Shown here piece after piece: positions 1-8,615 of a stretch of DNA of 64,000 bases. The notes under the pieces were generated by a model, which was not told the origin of the DNA, did not search any database, and saw only the letters and a program-made list of their open reading frames with translations. Each line of letters begins with the position of its first letter. The stretch's first letter is position 1. The stretch is from an uncultured Opitutia bacterium (GTDB taxonomy: Bacteria > Verrucomicrobiota > Verrucomicrobiia > Opitutales > UBA953). The DNA lies in NCBI GenBank assembly GCA_903855995.1, contig CAIOAN010000012.1, forward strand, positions 248,001 through 312,000, read 5' to 3'. Made by a program: the position numbers and the translations under genes.

Positions 1-748
1 GAATTACGCCACGAAAGCGAACCTGTGCAGCCAATCCTAGGCGTTCGGCTGATGCACGTACGTTCGCCTGCGACGGTCCATCACCATAGACATCCAGCGT
101 CCACGCCCGTCCTGCGAGCGGAGCCAAGGCCCCTAGTAGGATATCCAAGCCTTTATAGGGCGCGAGCCGGCCGACGAAAATGATGCGCAAAGCCCCTGAG
201 GGTGAGGCTGCGACGGCGGGTGCGGGCGCGTCGCACTGATAAAGATACGGGAAAATCTGGGTCTTGGCGAACCCGATGGAATGATAGAAGTTTTCCGCCA
301 GAGAACTGATCGCCATGACGGCGCCGATCTGACGACGGACGGGATAGTAATAACCGAGCGCCTTCAAGGCGTTCGGGATGCGCAACCAAGGCGACTTCAT
401 GGCGGTCTCGACAATCAGCCCCGCCTTGGGGTGCGCCTGCTTCAGAATGATCCGCGCCGCGCGGGTCACCGGCGGGTAGGAGCCTAAGCCGGAGAACAGA
501 TGGATCGCGTCGAGGTTGGCTGCGGCCAACGTATCCACGTTGGGCCGCCACCCGACGGCCGGCAAGAAGTGATCGCGCAAATGAGACCGAGCGGGCGACC
601 TCCAGCCATCGCGCAGGCGATCCGCATACATATCCTCCACCCAGACGCCGGTCACGGGGGCGCCCCACTCTGCGGCGAAAGCATCGAGCGCGCCCACCTG
701 ATGGTGGGCTGGCATGTTCTGCCAGAAGAAGACAGGGGGCCTATCCAT
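1..748 (-). CDS. Glycosyltransferase family 4 (GT1/GT4 fold), 3' end outside window
   Basis: About 249 residues are visible; the gene continues past the left edge. It probably transfers a sugar from a nucleotide-sugar donor to a growing glycan at the cytoplasmic membrane. The N-terminal part begins MDRPPVFFWQNMPAHH. Near residue 180 comes the segment IIFVGRLAPYKGLDILL, followed by LDVYGDGP, the typical start of the GT4 donor-binding domain. The ATG at 748 overlaps the end of the preceding glycosyltransferase gene by 8 bases, so translation is probably coupled. The E-x7-E region would lie outside the window. Acceptor and donor cannot be told. Confidence 0.85.
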   Translation of the reverse strand, partial: MDRPPVFFWQNMPAHHQVGALDAFAAEWGAPVTGVWVEDMYADRLRDGWRSPARSHLRDHFLPAVGWRPNVDTLAAANLDAIHLFSGLGSYPPVTRAARIILKQAHPKAGLIVETAMKSPWLRIPNALKALGYYYPVRRQIGAVMAISSLAENFYHSIGFAKTQIFPYLYQCDAPAPAVAASPSGALRIIFVGRLAPYKGLDILLGALAPLAGRAWTLDVYGDGPSQANVRASAERLGLAAQVRFRGVI

Positions 749-1763
749 GACGCATCGAGCGCTTGCGTTCGCTTAGCCGGATACGCGCCTTGAGCACCGG
801 ACCATAAAGTGAAGGAAAGATAAACAAGGTGAGTAGTTTTACCGCCTTGGCCGTACCGACTCGGCGCAGCAACCATGCGCACAGGACTTGACCGGCCCGG
901 ACGAGCAGTGAACGCGTCTGCAGCAACCGCTGCTCCAGCGCAGAATAATCCGTCTCCCGGCGTAGATATTCATCCAGCTCAACCGGCAAGTTACGTCCAT
1001 CGGCCCGGGCTTTGGCGATGTCGGCGGACAACTGCGCGCAGAACGCCGCCCGATCGTCGGCGAATCTTAGATTGCGCTGGACCATGTCCGCCGAGGTCTG
1101 CGCCTGCGAGGGGCTGTGCAGATTACCGTCGTGCGTCCGATAGCGGACCAGCTTGCTGGACAGGAAGCGGCCTTCGCCCAGCATGAGTCCGCGGATGGGC
1201 AGAATGACGTCTTCCCTTAGGATTCGGGGCGGAAGCTCGGCGAACGCCCGGAAGACATCCGCCCGGTAGGCGCATGAGGCCCCGATGATGGGGACATCCG
1301 TGCCTAGCATCATACCTAGCATAGAGAGCGCGGTATCCTCATGGCATTCCCCCTGACGCCCTTCGACCGGATTTCCTACCGCGTCGATGACGCTCACGGC
1401 GGTGTGGGCAAATGCGATGCGCGCATCGGCGAACAATTGCATCGTGCGCGCGACCCGTTCGGGCTCGGAGACATCATCCCCGGCGCCAAAGATGATGACG
1501 CGCCCCGAAGCGCGGCGCGTGGCGGCGTTGATAACCCCCGGGATACCCTGGTTCTGCGCATGATTGATGCGGATGACGGAAATATCTGAAGGGAAATCGC
1601 GGAGGGCCTCCTCGATCTGCTCACGCGTGCGATCCGGCGAGGCATCGTCGGTGAGAATGAGTTCCAGCGGGCGATACGTCTGCCGCGCCACGCCGCGGAT
1701 GGCCTCCGCTACGAATGCCTCGTGTCGGTAGGCGAACAACGCGTAGGTGGCCAGTTCGGGCAT
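741..1763 (-). CDS. Glycosyltransferase family 2
   Basis: This 340-residue protein has a GT-A fold start (ATYALFAYRHEAFVAEAI) and the nucleotide-binding LILTDDASPDRT at about residue 35. A DxD-like acidic site lies at IIFGAGDDVSEP and a later ED pair at RILREDVILP. It likely adds one sugar to a lipid-linked glycan at the inner membrane. The C-terminal 60 residues are hydrophobic and basic, suggesting membrane attachment. Its ATG overlaps the fdtB-like stop codon (TGATG), and its own end overlaps the next glycosyltransferase, so it belongs to a tight operon. Donor is unknown. Confidence 0.85.
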   Translation of the reverse strand: MPELATYALFAYRHEAFVAEAIRGVARQTYRPLELILTDDASPDRTREQIEEALRDFPSDISVIRINHAQNQGIPGVINAATRRASGRVIIFGAGDDVSEPERVARTMQLFADARIAFAHTAVSVIDAVGNPVEGRQGECHEDTALSMLGMMLGTDVPIIGASCAYRADVFRAFAELPPRILREDVILPIRGLMLGEGRFLSSKLVRYRTHDGNLHSPSQAQTSADMVQRNLRFADDRAAFCAQLSADIAKARADGRNLPVELDEYLRRETDYSALEQRLLQTRSLLVRAGQVLCAWLLRRVGTAKAVKLLTLFIFPSLYGPVLKARIRLSERKRSMRHG

Positions 1764-2875
1764 CAGGCTTGAAATGAATTGATTGCGCCGATGACTCGCT
1801 CGGCCTGGTCGTCGCTCATCACGGGGCTGAGGGGGAGCGACACCACCTCGCGATGGATGGCCTCGGTCAGCGGGAAGTTCAGGTGACCCAGTTCGCGCGC
1901 ATAAGCGGCCTGCTTGTGGGGAGGAATCGGGTAATGCACCTGGGTCTGCACGCCCGCGGCCGCCAATTGGGCCTGGAAGGCTTCGCGATCAGGAACACGC
2001 ACGACGAATAGATGCCAGACGTGTGCCGCCGGAGCAGGCGGCGGCGCGGGCAGGCGCACGGCGGGATTCTTGATCTCGGTGAGATAGCGCCAAGCAATCG
2101 CCCGACGGCGGGCGTTATCGGCGTCGAGGTACGGCAGCTTGACGCGCAGGAAGGCCGCCTGCAATTCGTCGAGCCGATCGTTAGGCCCTTGGACGTGGTT
2201 CTGATATTTCTCCTTCGACCCATAGTTGCGCAAAGCCCGGACCATGTCGGCCAGCTTCGCATCCTTGCAGGTGAGCGCACCGGCATCTCCGAGTGCGCCA
2301 AGGTTCTTCGTAGGGTAGAAACTGAAGGCCGCCGCATCGCCCCAGGCGCCGGCCTTGATTCCGCCAATCTGCGCACCGTGGGCCTGGGCGGCATCCTCCA
2401 GAAGTAACAGGCCGCGCTCGCGACAAAGTTTAGCGACAGCCGGCATCTCCGCGAGCTGACCGTAGAGATGGACCGCCAGCACCGCCTTGACGTCGGGCGT
2501 CAGCGCGGCGGTGAGCTTCGCAGCACCGAGATTGAAGGTGGCCTCATCAGGCTCGACGAGGACCGGGCGGAGGCGGTTCTCCGTGATTGCCAAAATCGAG
2601 GCGATGTAAGTGTTAGCCGGGACCGCGACGCCATCGCCCTCTTTGAGCAGCCCCATTTCTTTCCAAGCGCGGAGCGCGAGGGTCAATGCGCTCAATCCGT
2701 CGGACGTCCCGACGCAGTGCGGCGAACCGACCCAGGCGGCGAACTCGGATTCAAAGGCCTTCACTTCTTCACCGAGAACATACCAACCTGAGTCGATGAC
2801 GCGGGCGGCAGCGGCCTTAAGCTCCGCGGCGTGGCGTGAATTGATGGCCTTGAGGTCTAGGAATGGGATGATCAT
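1763..2875 (-). CDS. fdtB: DegT/DnrJ/EryC1/StrS aminotransferase, FdtB/QdtB-like
   Basis: A PLP-dependent sugar aminotransferase of about 370 residues. The start is placed at MIIPFLDLK, the usual family N-terminus, rather than at upstream in-frame codons. The PLP lysine is in [14 protein letters not shown] at about residue 190, and the [13 protein letters not shown] segment is typical of the 3-amino-sugar branch. With rmlA, rmlB, a FdtA-like isomerase and a hexapeptide acetyltransferase nearby, it probably aminates dTDP-3-oxo-6-deoxyhexose at C3, as in dTDP-Fucp3NAc or dTDP-Quip3NAc synthesis. The symbol is by context; FdtB and QdtB cannot be separated here. It starts 13 bases after the low-GC methyltransferase gene. 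Confidence 0.85.
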   Translation of the reverse strand: MIIPFLDLKAINSRHAAELKAAAARVIDSGWYVLGEEVKAFESEFAAWVGSPHCVGTSDGLSALTLALRAWKEMGLLKEGDGVAVPANTYIASILAITENRLRPVLVEPDEATFNLGAAKLTAALTPDVKAVLAVHLYGQLAEMPAVAKLCRERGLLLLEDAAQAHGAQIGGIKAGAWGDAAAFSFYPTKNLGALGDAGALTCKDAKLADMVRALRNYGSKEKYQNHVQGPNDRLDELQAAFLRVKLPYLDADNARRRAIAWRYLTEIKNPAVRLPAPPPAPAAHVWHLFVVRVPDREAFQAQLAAAGVQTQVHYPIPPHKQAAYARELGHLNFPLTEAIHREVVSLPLSPVMSDDQAERVIGAINSFQA

Positions 2876-2888
2876 GTGTCCTTTATCT

Positions 2889-3614
2889 TCATTTCTTTCT
2901 CGCGATAACATAAATCTCGGCAGCAATTTCAGGATGGCGCTCTCCTAACCTCATGAATGCCTCCAGCATTTGGGGAGTCCAACTTTCCTCAATTTGGGTG
3001 TTAGATAAAGGCTTCAACCAATATCCACCCGAAGTATGGATAGATAACCCTGCATCGACGAAATCTGCCTTTAGAGAATCCAGATCATACACTCTCCGGT
3101 GGCCGTGGTGTAAGTCGGCCTCGTTAAGATAATAAATGCTTGGGATTATCTCCATTAGCACGGCAGCTTCGCGATGAATGGATCATGCATTGGGTACAGC
3201 TGCGAGAAGTATGCCGCCTTCAATTAGCCACCCAGAAGCCAACCGCAGAATGGACACTGGATCAGAAACATGCTCCAAAACGTGCCCCATCACGATTACA
3301 TCATAGAGCCTCGAAGGTTTAAAATTTTCAAAAAGGGCCTCAATGATTTTTGCTGAAGGAAAACGTTCCCTCAAAATCTCGCAAAAGTGCGGAGCGCCTT
3401 CAATGACCGTAAGGTCATTAGTTTGATTCAACAACACGGCGGTCATGGCTCCTTCTGCAGGGCCGAGCTCGAGAACAGCGCAATCTTTTCTAATAAACCG
3501 GCAAAAAAGTTTGCCACTGTACAGTATGGTTTCTGGAGCAATCCCTTTACTATACCAGGAATCCTTTGCTACTTGCTGTATCCGATTAGTTTCAGATTTA
3601 TTTTCGTTATTCAT
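2889..3614 (-). pseudogene. SAM-dependent methyltransferase interrupted by an in-frame TGA
   Basis: Two segments in the same frame (3614-3183 and 3182-2889) together make a typical class I methyltransferase of about 241 residues. The SAM-binding motif is VLELGPAEGAM near residue 47 and the post-motif is DVIVMGHVLEHVSDP. After AAVPNA a TGA at 3185-3183 interrupts the reading frame, then SIHREAAVLMEII continues the family pattern without a shift. The residue replaced lies where relatives have a variable residue before S-I/L-H-R, and a single C-to-T change of CGA would explain it. It lies 1 bp after the HAD gene in a low-GC block. It could be a recent pseudogene, a read-through product or a sequence error. 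Confidence 0.7.
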
Positions 3615-3615
3615 T

Positions 3616-4221
3616 TTAAAATAGCTGCCTTAACTCTTTGGCGACTGTGGCATTAGTCTGAGCCCTGAGGAATGCTTCTGATCTTTGACCTGTGCAAACG
3701 GCGAAAAAGCCTACTTCCGCATTAGTTGCTGCTCGCCAATCTGACTCCGTATCCCCGACATAAAATGTCGGCAAAACTTCCCGCAATGCGACGGTTTTTT
3801 GCGTAACTGCCTGCAAAGGATCGACGCAAATTATGCTGTCGAAATATTCCCTAATACCAAGGTTTCTGACCTGACAAGCAAGCCACTCACTCCGTGAACG
3901 TGCACTTAATAAAGTGAGCCGATGGCCAGATTTTACCCATTCTCCGAGAGCGTCACGCACGCCGGGTAACAGCTGGTCGAGCTGTAGCCAGCCTAGGCCC
4001 TCGACCTCATCCGCCCAAGCGGACTGGATTTCGGCACTTTGATTTAATGATAGTCCAGTTAAAACAAGCGAATCTCTAGTATTGAGACCAGCCCGCTTGT
4101 ACTTCCAAACAGATTTCAAATCCGTCCTCAATCCATGTCGTAATAATACCGCAGAGAGCACTGATATCTGCCTAGCCTCGCACCCGACAATCGTTCCATC
4201 AAAATCGAGTACGATTTTCAT
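3616..4221 (-). CDS. HAD-superfamily hydrolase
   Basis: About 201 residues. The start is set at MKIVLDFDGT, because this ATG overlaps the stop of the ATP-grasp gene (ATGA) and motif I lies at residues 5-9 as usual. Motif I is DFDGT with the nucleophilic aspartate, motif II is LLSARS, and motif IV is YVGDTESDW. This points to a phosphatase acting on a small phosphorylated metabolite, possibly a sugar phosphate or nucleotide-linked intermediate of the surrounding glycan pathway. Base composition is clearly lower in GC than the flanking genes. The substrate is not predictable. Confidence 0.85.
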   Translation of the reverse strand: MKIVLDFDGTIVGCEARQISVLSAVLLRHGLRTDLKSVWKYKRAGLNTRDSLVLTGLSLNQSAEIQSAWADEVEGLGWLQLDQLLPGVRDALGEWVKSGHRLTLLSARSRSEWLACQVRNLGIREYFDSIICVDPLQAVTQKTVALREVLPTFYVGDTESDWRAATNAEVGFFAVCTGQRSEAFLRAQTNATVAKELRQLF

Positions 4222-5156
4222 GAACGAAAATCTGCATACTGTCTCGTCACATAGCACTCCCCGCTGAAGTCATTAAGGTGGCGATCGTAATTTTCACCGA
4301 AAGCCAGAGCGAATGTTGCGGAGAAGAAGTCATTCCCTGTAGTAAGGCACATGCTCGTTGCGGCGCCTGGTCGGGGGTTGACATCAATAATCATCCAGCC
4401 GCCCTCGCCACGCATGACCTGGAAGCAAAAACTACCCACTAAGCCAGCTGCTTTTCCCAATCGCGCAGCCAGATTATCTAATTCAGAATCACGAAACAAC
4501 CTGCACTTGGTTGAGACGCCGGCTTTCGTCTCGATGCGCTCTCGGCAGACCGTCCAAGTCACATCTTCACCCGGATCTCTAAAAGCGTCGACGGTGAGCT
4601 CCGGGCCAGAGCAGATTTCTTGAAAGATCTCCTCCTCGCCTCTGGGCTGATCGCATTGTTTTAAAATTCGTACGCCTTTACTTCCGTAGCCAAACCTTGG
4701 CTTGGCTATTAGCTCACCAGACACGGGTCTTGTAGTTGAAGACAAATAAGTCTTCGGCGTCGGCAATCCTGCATCCTGTAAAAGTTCCACAGTTTTCCAC
4801 TTATCGCTGACTTTAATCGCACTAGCTTCGCTTGGGGCAAGGATTCTAAGTTCTGGCGGGAGTAGCGGCGAGGATTTCAGTGATGCCGCCATGATTATCT
4901 CTTCTGGCATTAATGGCAGATAGACGGTTACCTGATTTGTAATAATGAGTTGGACGAGTTCGTCACGGTGTAGGTTATCCGAAACTGGTCGCACGATTTG
5001 ATAAACATCTGCCAGGAGGGCGGCGGTCACTAAATGCGGCGGGTTAATATCCATGCATACGATACGGACGTCTTGCTTCCACGTACGACGTAGGGCTGAG
5101 GTAGCCGCAAAGCCTGTGCCCGATCCAGCACACCCGATTAACACTGTTTTCTTCAT
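4218..5156 (-). CDS. ATP-grasp domain protein
   Basis: A 312-residue protein starting MKKTVLIGCAGSGTG, with a Rossmann-like N-terminal domain of the carbamoyl-phosphate-synthase type. The ATP-grasp segment shows the lysine and glycine loop in ELIAKPRFGYGSKG (about residue 150) and the metal-binding end MIIDVNPRPGAATS, where family members usually have E-x-N-P-R. Such enzymes activate a carboxylate with ATP and couple it to an amine or thiol, so this one could attach an amino or carboxylic acid to an amino sugar. The ATG overlaps the fdtA stop (ATGA) and the gene ends in an ATGA overlap with the HAD gene. GC content is low relative to its neighbours. Confidence 0.8.
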   Translation of the reverse strand: MKKTVLIGCAGSGTGFAATSALRRTWKQDVRIVCMDINPPHLVTAALLADVYQIVRPVSDNLHRDELVQLIITNQVTVYLPLMPEEIIMAASLKSSPLLPPELRILAPSEASAIKVSDKWKTVELLQDAGLPTPKTYLSSTTRPVSGELIAKPRFGYGSKGVRILKQCDQPRGEEEIFQEICSGPELTVDAFRDPGEDVTWTVCRERIETKAGVSTKCRLFRDSELDNLAARLGKAAGLVGSFCFQVMRGEGGWMIIDVNPRPGAATSMCLTTGNDFFSATFALAFGENYDRHLNDFSGECYVTRQYADFRS

Positions 5157-5560
5157 CTTTGTACAAATTGACCAAATTGAGCCCGGTCGCGGATATAGTC
5201 GGCCTCGTCGTATTCGGCGTCGGCAAAGACCATGAGGACGCAGTCGGGCGAGAAGTCGTGCATCTCGTGCCAGAGACCGGGGCCGATGAGGAGGCCTTGG
5301 GCGGACGAATCGAGTACGACAGTTTCTTCGCGGTTGCCGTCGAAAAGGCTGATCCGCACGGAACCGGCGACACACACGCATAGCTGGCTGAGCTGCCTAT
5401 GGGCATGGAAGCCGCGGCTGACGCCCGGCTTGGTCCCATGGATCCAATAGACGCGGCGAACCACGAATGGCAGCGCGCCACCGACTTCGGCGACGGAGAG
5501 CTGGCCGCGGGTGTCTCCGTGGGAAGGGATAGTAATTTTATGAACTAAGGAGTGGCTCAT
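5153..5560 (-). CDS. fdtA: dTDP-4-oxo-6-deoxyhexose 3,4-ketoisomerase, FdtA/QdtA-like (WxcM-like cupin)
   Basis: A 135-residue single-cupin protein. The segments GFHAHRQLSQLCVCVAGSV and GLLIGPGLWHEMHDF carry the conserved histidines of the FdtA/QdtA/WxcM-like family. It converts dTDP-4-oxo-6-deoxyglucose, made by RmlA and RmlB, to the 3-oxo isomer used by the FdtB aminotransferase. It sits between the acetyltransferase gene (6-bp gap) and the ATP-grasp gene (ATGA overlap). FdtA (galacto product) and QdtA (gluco product) cannot be separated by eye. Confidence 0.85.
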   Translation of the reverse strand: MSHSLVHKITIPSHGDTRGQLSVAEVGGALPFVVRRVYWIHGTKPGVSRGFHAHRQLSQLCVCVAGSVRISLFDGNREETVVLDSSAQGLLIGPGLWHEMHDFSPDCVLMVFADAEYDEADYIRDRAQFGQFVQR

Positions 5561-5566
5561 GATAGA

Positions 5567-6151
5567 TCAAAGCGTGCGGATAGGGCGTGCCGGGTTCCCT
5601 GCCACGACCGTACGCGGCGGCACCGAACGGGTGACGACTGAGCCTGCGCCCACGACACAACCTGCGCCGAGCGTCACGCCTTTCAAGATAATCGCTCGGC
5701 TACCGATCCACACATTGTCCTCTATCGTGACGACCGCCGATAGGCCGGCAGACTGACGACGTAATTCCGGGGCAAGCGCATGGCCGTCAGCATCCATGAT
5801 CAGTACGGCATCCCCGATGAGGCAGTCCGCCCCGATATCCACTCCCGCTGATGCCAAGACCTGGACGTTATTGCTTAAATGCGTACGTGCTCCCACGCGG
5901 ATGATTACCCCGGTCGCAGCCTGAAGACGGACTTCGCCTGTTCCTAGACGCGCACCCCCATCGTATCCGACGATGACGCGGTCACCAAAAATAACCTGTC
6001 CGGACCCCCCACAACTGAGAGGGACCATAAAAACGGGCCGGGCCCCAGTACAATTGAGCCGCCCGCCCGCCCTGGCAGGTAGCGATAAAAGCGAGCAGCG
6101 CTGGCGACGATACCAACGGCCGAGCCTCGTGACAAATTCGTGAAGAAACAT
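5567..6151 (-). CDS. Hexapeptide-repeat acyltransferase, FdtC-like
   Basis: A 194-residue left-handed beta-helix transferase. Hexapeptide repeats run from about residue 60 to 185 and include IGADCLIGDAVLIMDADGHA, VWIGSRAIILKGVTLGAG and VVGAGSVVTRSVPP, the acetyl-CoA binding pattern. By context it probably N-acetylates the 3-amino-3,6-dideoxyhexose produced by the fdtA/fdtB pair, although O-acetylation of another sugar is possible. The first 40 residues are basic and non-repetitive. The gene starts 2 bp after the rmlA stop and is followed closely by fdtA. Confidence 0.8.
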   Translation of the reverse strand: MFLHEFVTRLGRWYRRQRCSLLSLPARAGGRLNCTGARPVFMVPLSCGGSGQVIFGDRVIVGYDGGARLGTGEVRLQAATGVIIRVGARTHLSNNVQVLASAGVDIGADCLIGDAVLIMDADGHALAPELRRQSAGLSAVVTIEDNVWIGSRAIILKGVTLGAGCVVGAGSVVTRSVPPRTVVAGNPARPIRTL

Positions 6152-6153
6152 GT

Positions 6154-7020
6154 TTAAGCAGCGTTCACCAGATTGCGCAGGTATTCGCCATAGCCTGACT
6201 TGGCGATGGGTTCGGCGAGGGCGAGTAGCTGAGCATCGGTGATATACTTCTGGCGCCAGGCAATCTCCTCGATGCAGCCGATCTTGAAACCCTGCCGGGC
6301 TTCGACAATCTGCACGAACTGCGAGGCCTGCAGCAGGGAATCAAAAGTGCCGGTGTCGAGCCAGGCGGTCCCGCGCGGCAAGACCTTCACGCTGAGCTTA
6401 CCTTGGCGCAAATACTCGCGGTTGACGTCGGTAATTTCGTATTCACCGCGCGCCGAAGGTTTCAAGGCCTTAGCGATACCGACCACGGAGTTGTCGTAGA
6501 AATAGAGCCCGGGAACAGCGAAGCTCGACTTGGGCGCCGCGGGCTTCTCCTCAATGGAGAGAGCCTTGCCGGCGGCATCGAACTCGACCACGCCGAACCG
6601 TTCAGGATCTTTGACGTGATAGGCGAAGATCGTGCCCCCCTGGGGTCGCGCGCATTCGCGGAGCAGCGTGCCAAGGCCGGCGGCGTAGAAGATGTTATCG
6701 CCCAGCACGAGGCAGACGTCGTCAGCGCCGATGAACTTCTCACCGAGGACGAAGGCCTGGGCGAGGCCGTTGGGTACGGCCTGTTCGGCGTATGCGAAGC
6801 GGCACCCGAGCCGGGAGCCGTCGCCCAAGACCTCACGGAACTTTGGCAGATCCTGCGGGGTTGAGATGATCAACACCTCGCGGATGCCCGCGAGCATGAG
6901 CACGGAGAGCGGATAATAGATCATCGGCTTGTCATACACGGGCAGGAGCTGCTTGCTCATGACCTGCGTGAGGGGATGAAGTCGGGTGCCGGAACCGCCG
7001 GCGAGGATGATGCCTTTCAT
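6154..7020 (-). CDS. rmlA: Glucose-1-phosphate thymidylyltransferase
   Basis: A 288-residue protein of normal RmlA length. It makes dTDP-glucose from glucose-1-phosphate and dTTP. The signature [18 protein letters not shown] opens the protein. [31 protein letters not shown] and [18 protein letters not shown] follow in the family order. The start at 7020 is fixed by the nucleotide-binding motif at residues 1-18, although the frame stays open further upstream. It precedes the FdtA/B/C-like genes, and rmlB lies a few genes upstream, while rmlC and rmlD are absent from the window. This fits a 3-amino sugar rather than rhamnose. Confidence 0.95.
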   Translation of the reverse strand: MKGIILAGGSGTRLHPLTQVMSKQLLPVYDKPMIYYPLSVLMLAGIREVLIISTPQDLPKFREVLGDGSRLGCRFAYAEQAVPNGLAQAFVLGEKFIGADDVCLVLGDNIFYAAGLGTLLRECARPQGGTIFAYHVKDPERFGVVEFDAAGKALSIEEKPAAPKSSFAVPGLYFYDNSVVGIAKALKPSARGEYEITDVNREYLRQGKLSVKVLPRGTAWLDTGTFDSLLQASQFVQIVEARQGFKIGCIEEIAWRQKYITDAQLLALAEPIAKSGYGEYLRNLVNAA

Positions 7021-7043
7021 AAGAGTAAGACGGGGGAGAGAAG

Positions 7044-8447
7044 TCAGTCCGTCCGGAGCGCGCGACGGTAGGCCCAGAGACAACCGCCGGCGATGATGGC
7101 CGTGGGCAGCAGGCCCCAGTAGAGTCCGGCGGCGTGGCTTACGCTCACTTGAGCCAGCAGCAGCACGCCAGCCGCACCCGCGAATCCAGCCAAGGTGCGG
7201 GCTCCGAGCCAACGACCGCAACGCGCTCGAGCGACGCACATCATGACCATCGCGTAGAGAGCATAGCTCGCCAAGAAGGCGATGGCGGCGCCCTCCAGCC
7301 CGAAGGCTGGCAAGAGCATCCATGGCAAGAGCGTCGCCAAGACGTTGCCGAAGAGTTCGACGAGGATGACGGAACGCGCGGAGCCGCGGGCAAGCAACCA
7401 GTAGCCGAGCGGCCAGGCGAGCAGGCGAAGGAAGACACCCCAGATCATCCATGGCAACAGGCTCAAGGCCCCGTCGAACGTGCGGGCGTAGAGCAGATAC
7501 ACGCAAAGCTTGCCCATCGTCAGCAGGACCGCGAGGAGCGGCAGGGCCAGCAGCAAGCCGGCTTGAATCTGCTTCTCGGCGATATCCGCCGCTGCAGACT
7601 CATCTCGGGCCGAGGCGATCCGCGGGAAAAAGTCCGCCGCCATCGCGGCAAAAACAAATCCGGGCAGGCTGCCGGCGAGCGCATACGCCGCTTGATAGTA
7701 ACCGGCGGCTTCCAATCCCGACTCGCGGACAATGATGAGTCGAATGACGTAAGCCGACAGCTGCGCCAACCAGCCGACGGCCATGAGCGCTCCGCCCAGA
7801 TGGAGCAACTGGCGCAAGTCAGCGGGATTAGCCGGAACCATCACCGGCGGGCAGTGCCGGCGCGCGGCATTCCAGAGAGCGATGGCCGGCACGGCGGCGG
7901 CAAAAAATACGCTCAAGGCCACACCTTCGCTGCCCAGAAAATAAATGAAGGGTACTCCGAGCGTCAGCCCGCCCAAGGCGCCGATGATTTGAATCTTTGC
8001 GAGCGTCTTGACCCGGCCCATCGCCTGCAGGAGAGCCGACCACATCCCGGAGGCCACCAGACAAGGCACGGCGAGGCCAGCGATGGCCATCTCCAACGCA
8101 TAACGATTGGAAGAGAACGTGGCGCGGCCCAAGGGCCAGAATAAGACCACCGCCGCGAAGAGCCCGGCCCAACTGAGGAAATACCCCAGCCGACGCACGG
8201 CGGCGATTTTATCGGCCTTCTCGTTGTCACCGGCGGCGGCGATCGTGCGCACACCCGAGGTCGCCAGACCCCAGCCGGCGAAGGAGGCGATGTTGCCGTT
8301 GAAAGAGTTTAGCACGCCGATCAAGCCGATGCCTGTAGCGCCGAGCACGAGCGCGACCACCTTTGTGCGCAAGAAGCCTACGGCCAGAACGATAACCTGA
8401 GCTCCGCCCATGAGGGCGCTGGAACGGAGGATGCGGGCAAAGGGCAT
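7044..8447 (-). CDS. wzx: O-antigen/oligosaccharide flippase (Wzx-type, MATE/PST superfamily)
   Basis: About 467 residues with roughly 12-14 hydrophobic segments spread along the whole protein. It begins [17 protein letters not shown], like O-antigen translocases of the WzxE/RfbX type. It is expected to flip undecaprenyl-diphosphate-linked repeat units across the inner membrane for the polymerase encoded near 22 kb. The start is set where the family N-terminus begins; upstream in-frame sequence belongs to a repeat region. It is the only flippase of this type seen in the window. Confidence 0.85.
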   Translation of the reverse strand: MPFARILRSSALMGGAQVIVLAVGFLRTKVVALVLGATGIGLIGVLNSFNGNIASFAGWGLATSGVRTIAAAGDNEKADKIAAVRRLGYFLSWAGLFAAVVLFWPLGRATFSSNRYALEMAIAGLAVPCLVASGMWSALLQAMGRVKTLAKIQIIGALGGLTLGVPFIYFLGSEGVALSVFFAAAVPAIALWNAARRHCPPVMVPANPADLRQLLHLGGALMAVGWLAQLSAYVIRLIIVRESGLEAAGYYQAAYALAGSLPGFVFAAMAADFFPRIASARDESAAADIAEKQIQAGLLLALPLLAVLLTMGKLCVYLLYARTFDGALSLLPWMIWGVFLRLLAWPLGYWLLARGSARSVILVELFGNVLATLLPWMLLPAFGLEGAAIAFLASYALYAMVMMCVARARCGRWLGARTLAGFAGAAGVLLLAQVSVSHAAGLYWGLLPTAIIAGGCLWAYRRALRTD

Positions 8448-8615
8448 GCGAGGAAGGTGTGGGCGGTTAGCGGTTGGCGGTTGGGAGCACCGAAGGCAAT
8501 TCGAGATGGGGGCCTGCTGGCAGGGTGAACTGCTGCGAAGCAAAGGCCATGCGACTGAAGTCAGTGCAAAGGTGCAACCGGAGCGGAGCTCCTGTGCAAA
8601 GGTGCAAAAGTGAAA
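8448..8615. repeat. Composite intergenic repeat element 1 (modules f, g)
   Basis: The gap between a glycosyltransferase and the flippase gene holds module f (GCGGTTAGCGGTTGGCGGTT, a 7-nt period, from about 8463). It also has two copies of module g (GTGCAAAGGTGCAA) at 8564-8577 and 8594-8607, exactly 30 bp apart. Both modules recur in other gaps of the locus. No gene or terminator is seen. Confidence 0.7.

Noticed and set aside
3183-3185. Selenocysteine codon at the TGA of the methyltransferase
   Set aside because: The family does not use a catalytic residue here and no convincing hairpin follows directly; a nonsense mutation or sequence error is simpler.
7134-8144. Long open frame on the plus strand, antisense to the flippase gene
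   Set aside because: It is glutamine- and arginine-rich, unlike any family, and the minus frame encodes a clear membrane protein. It is a by-product of high GC.
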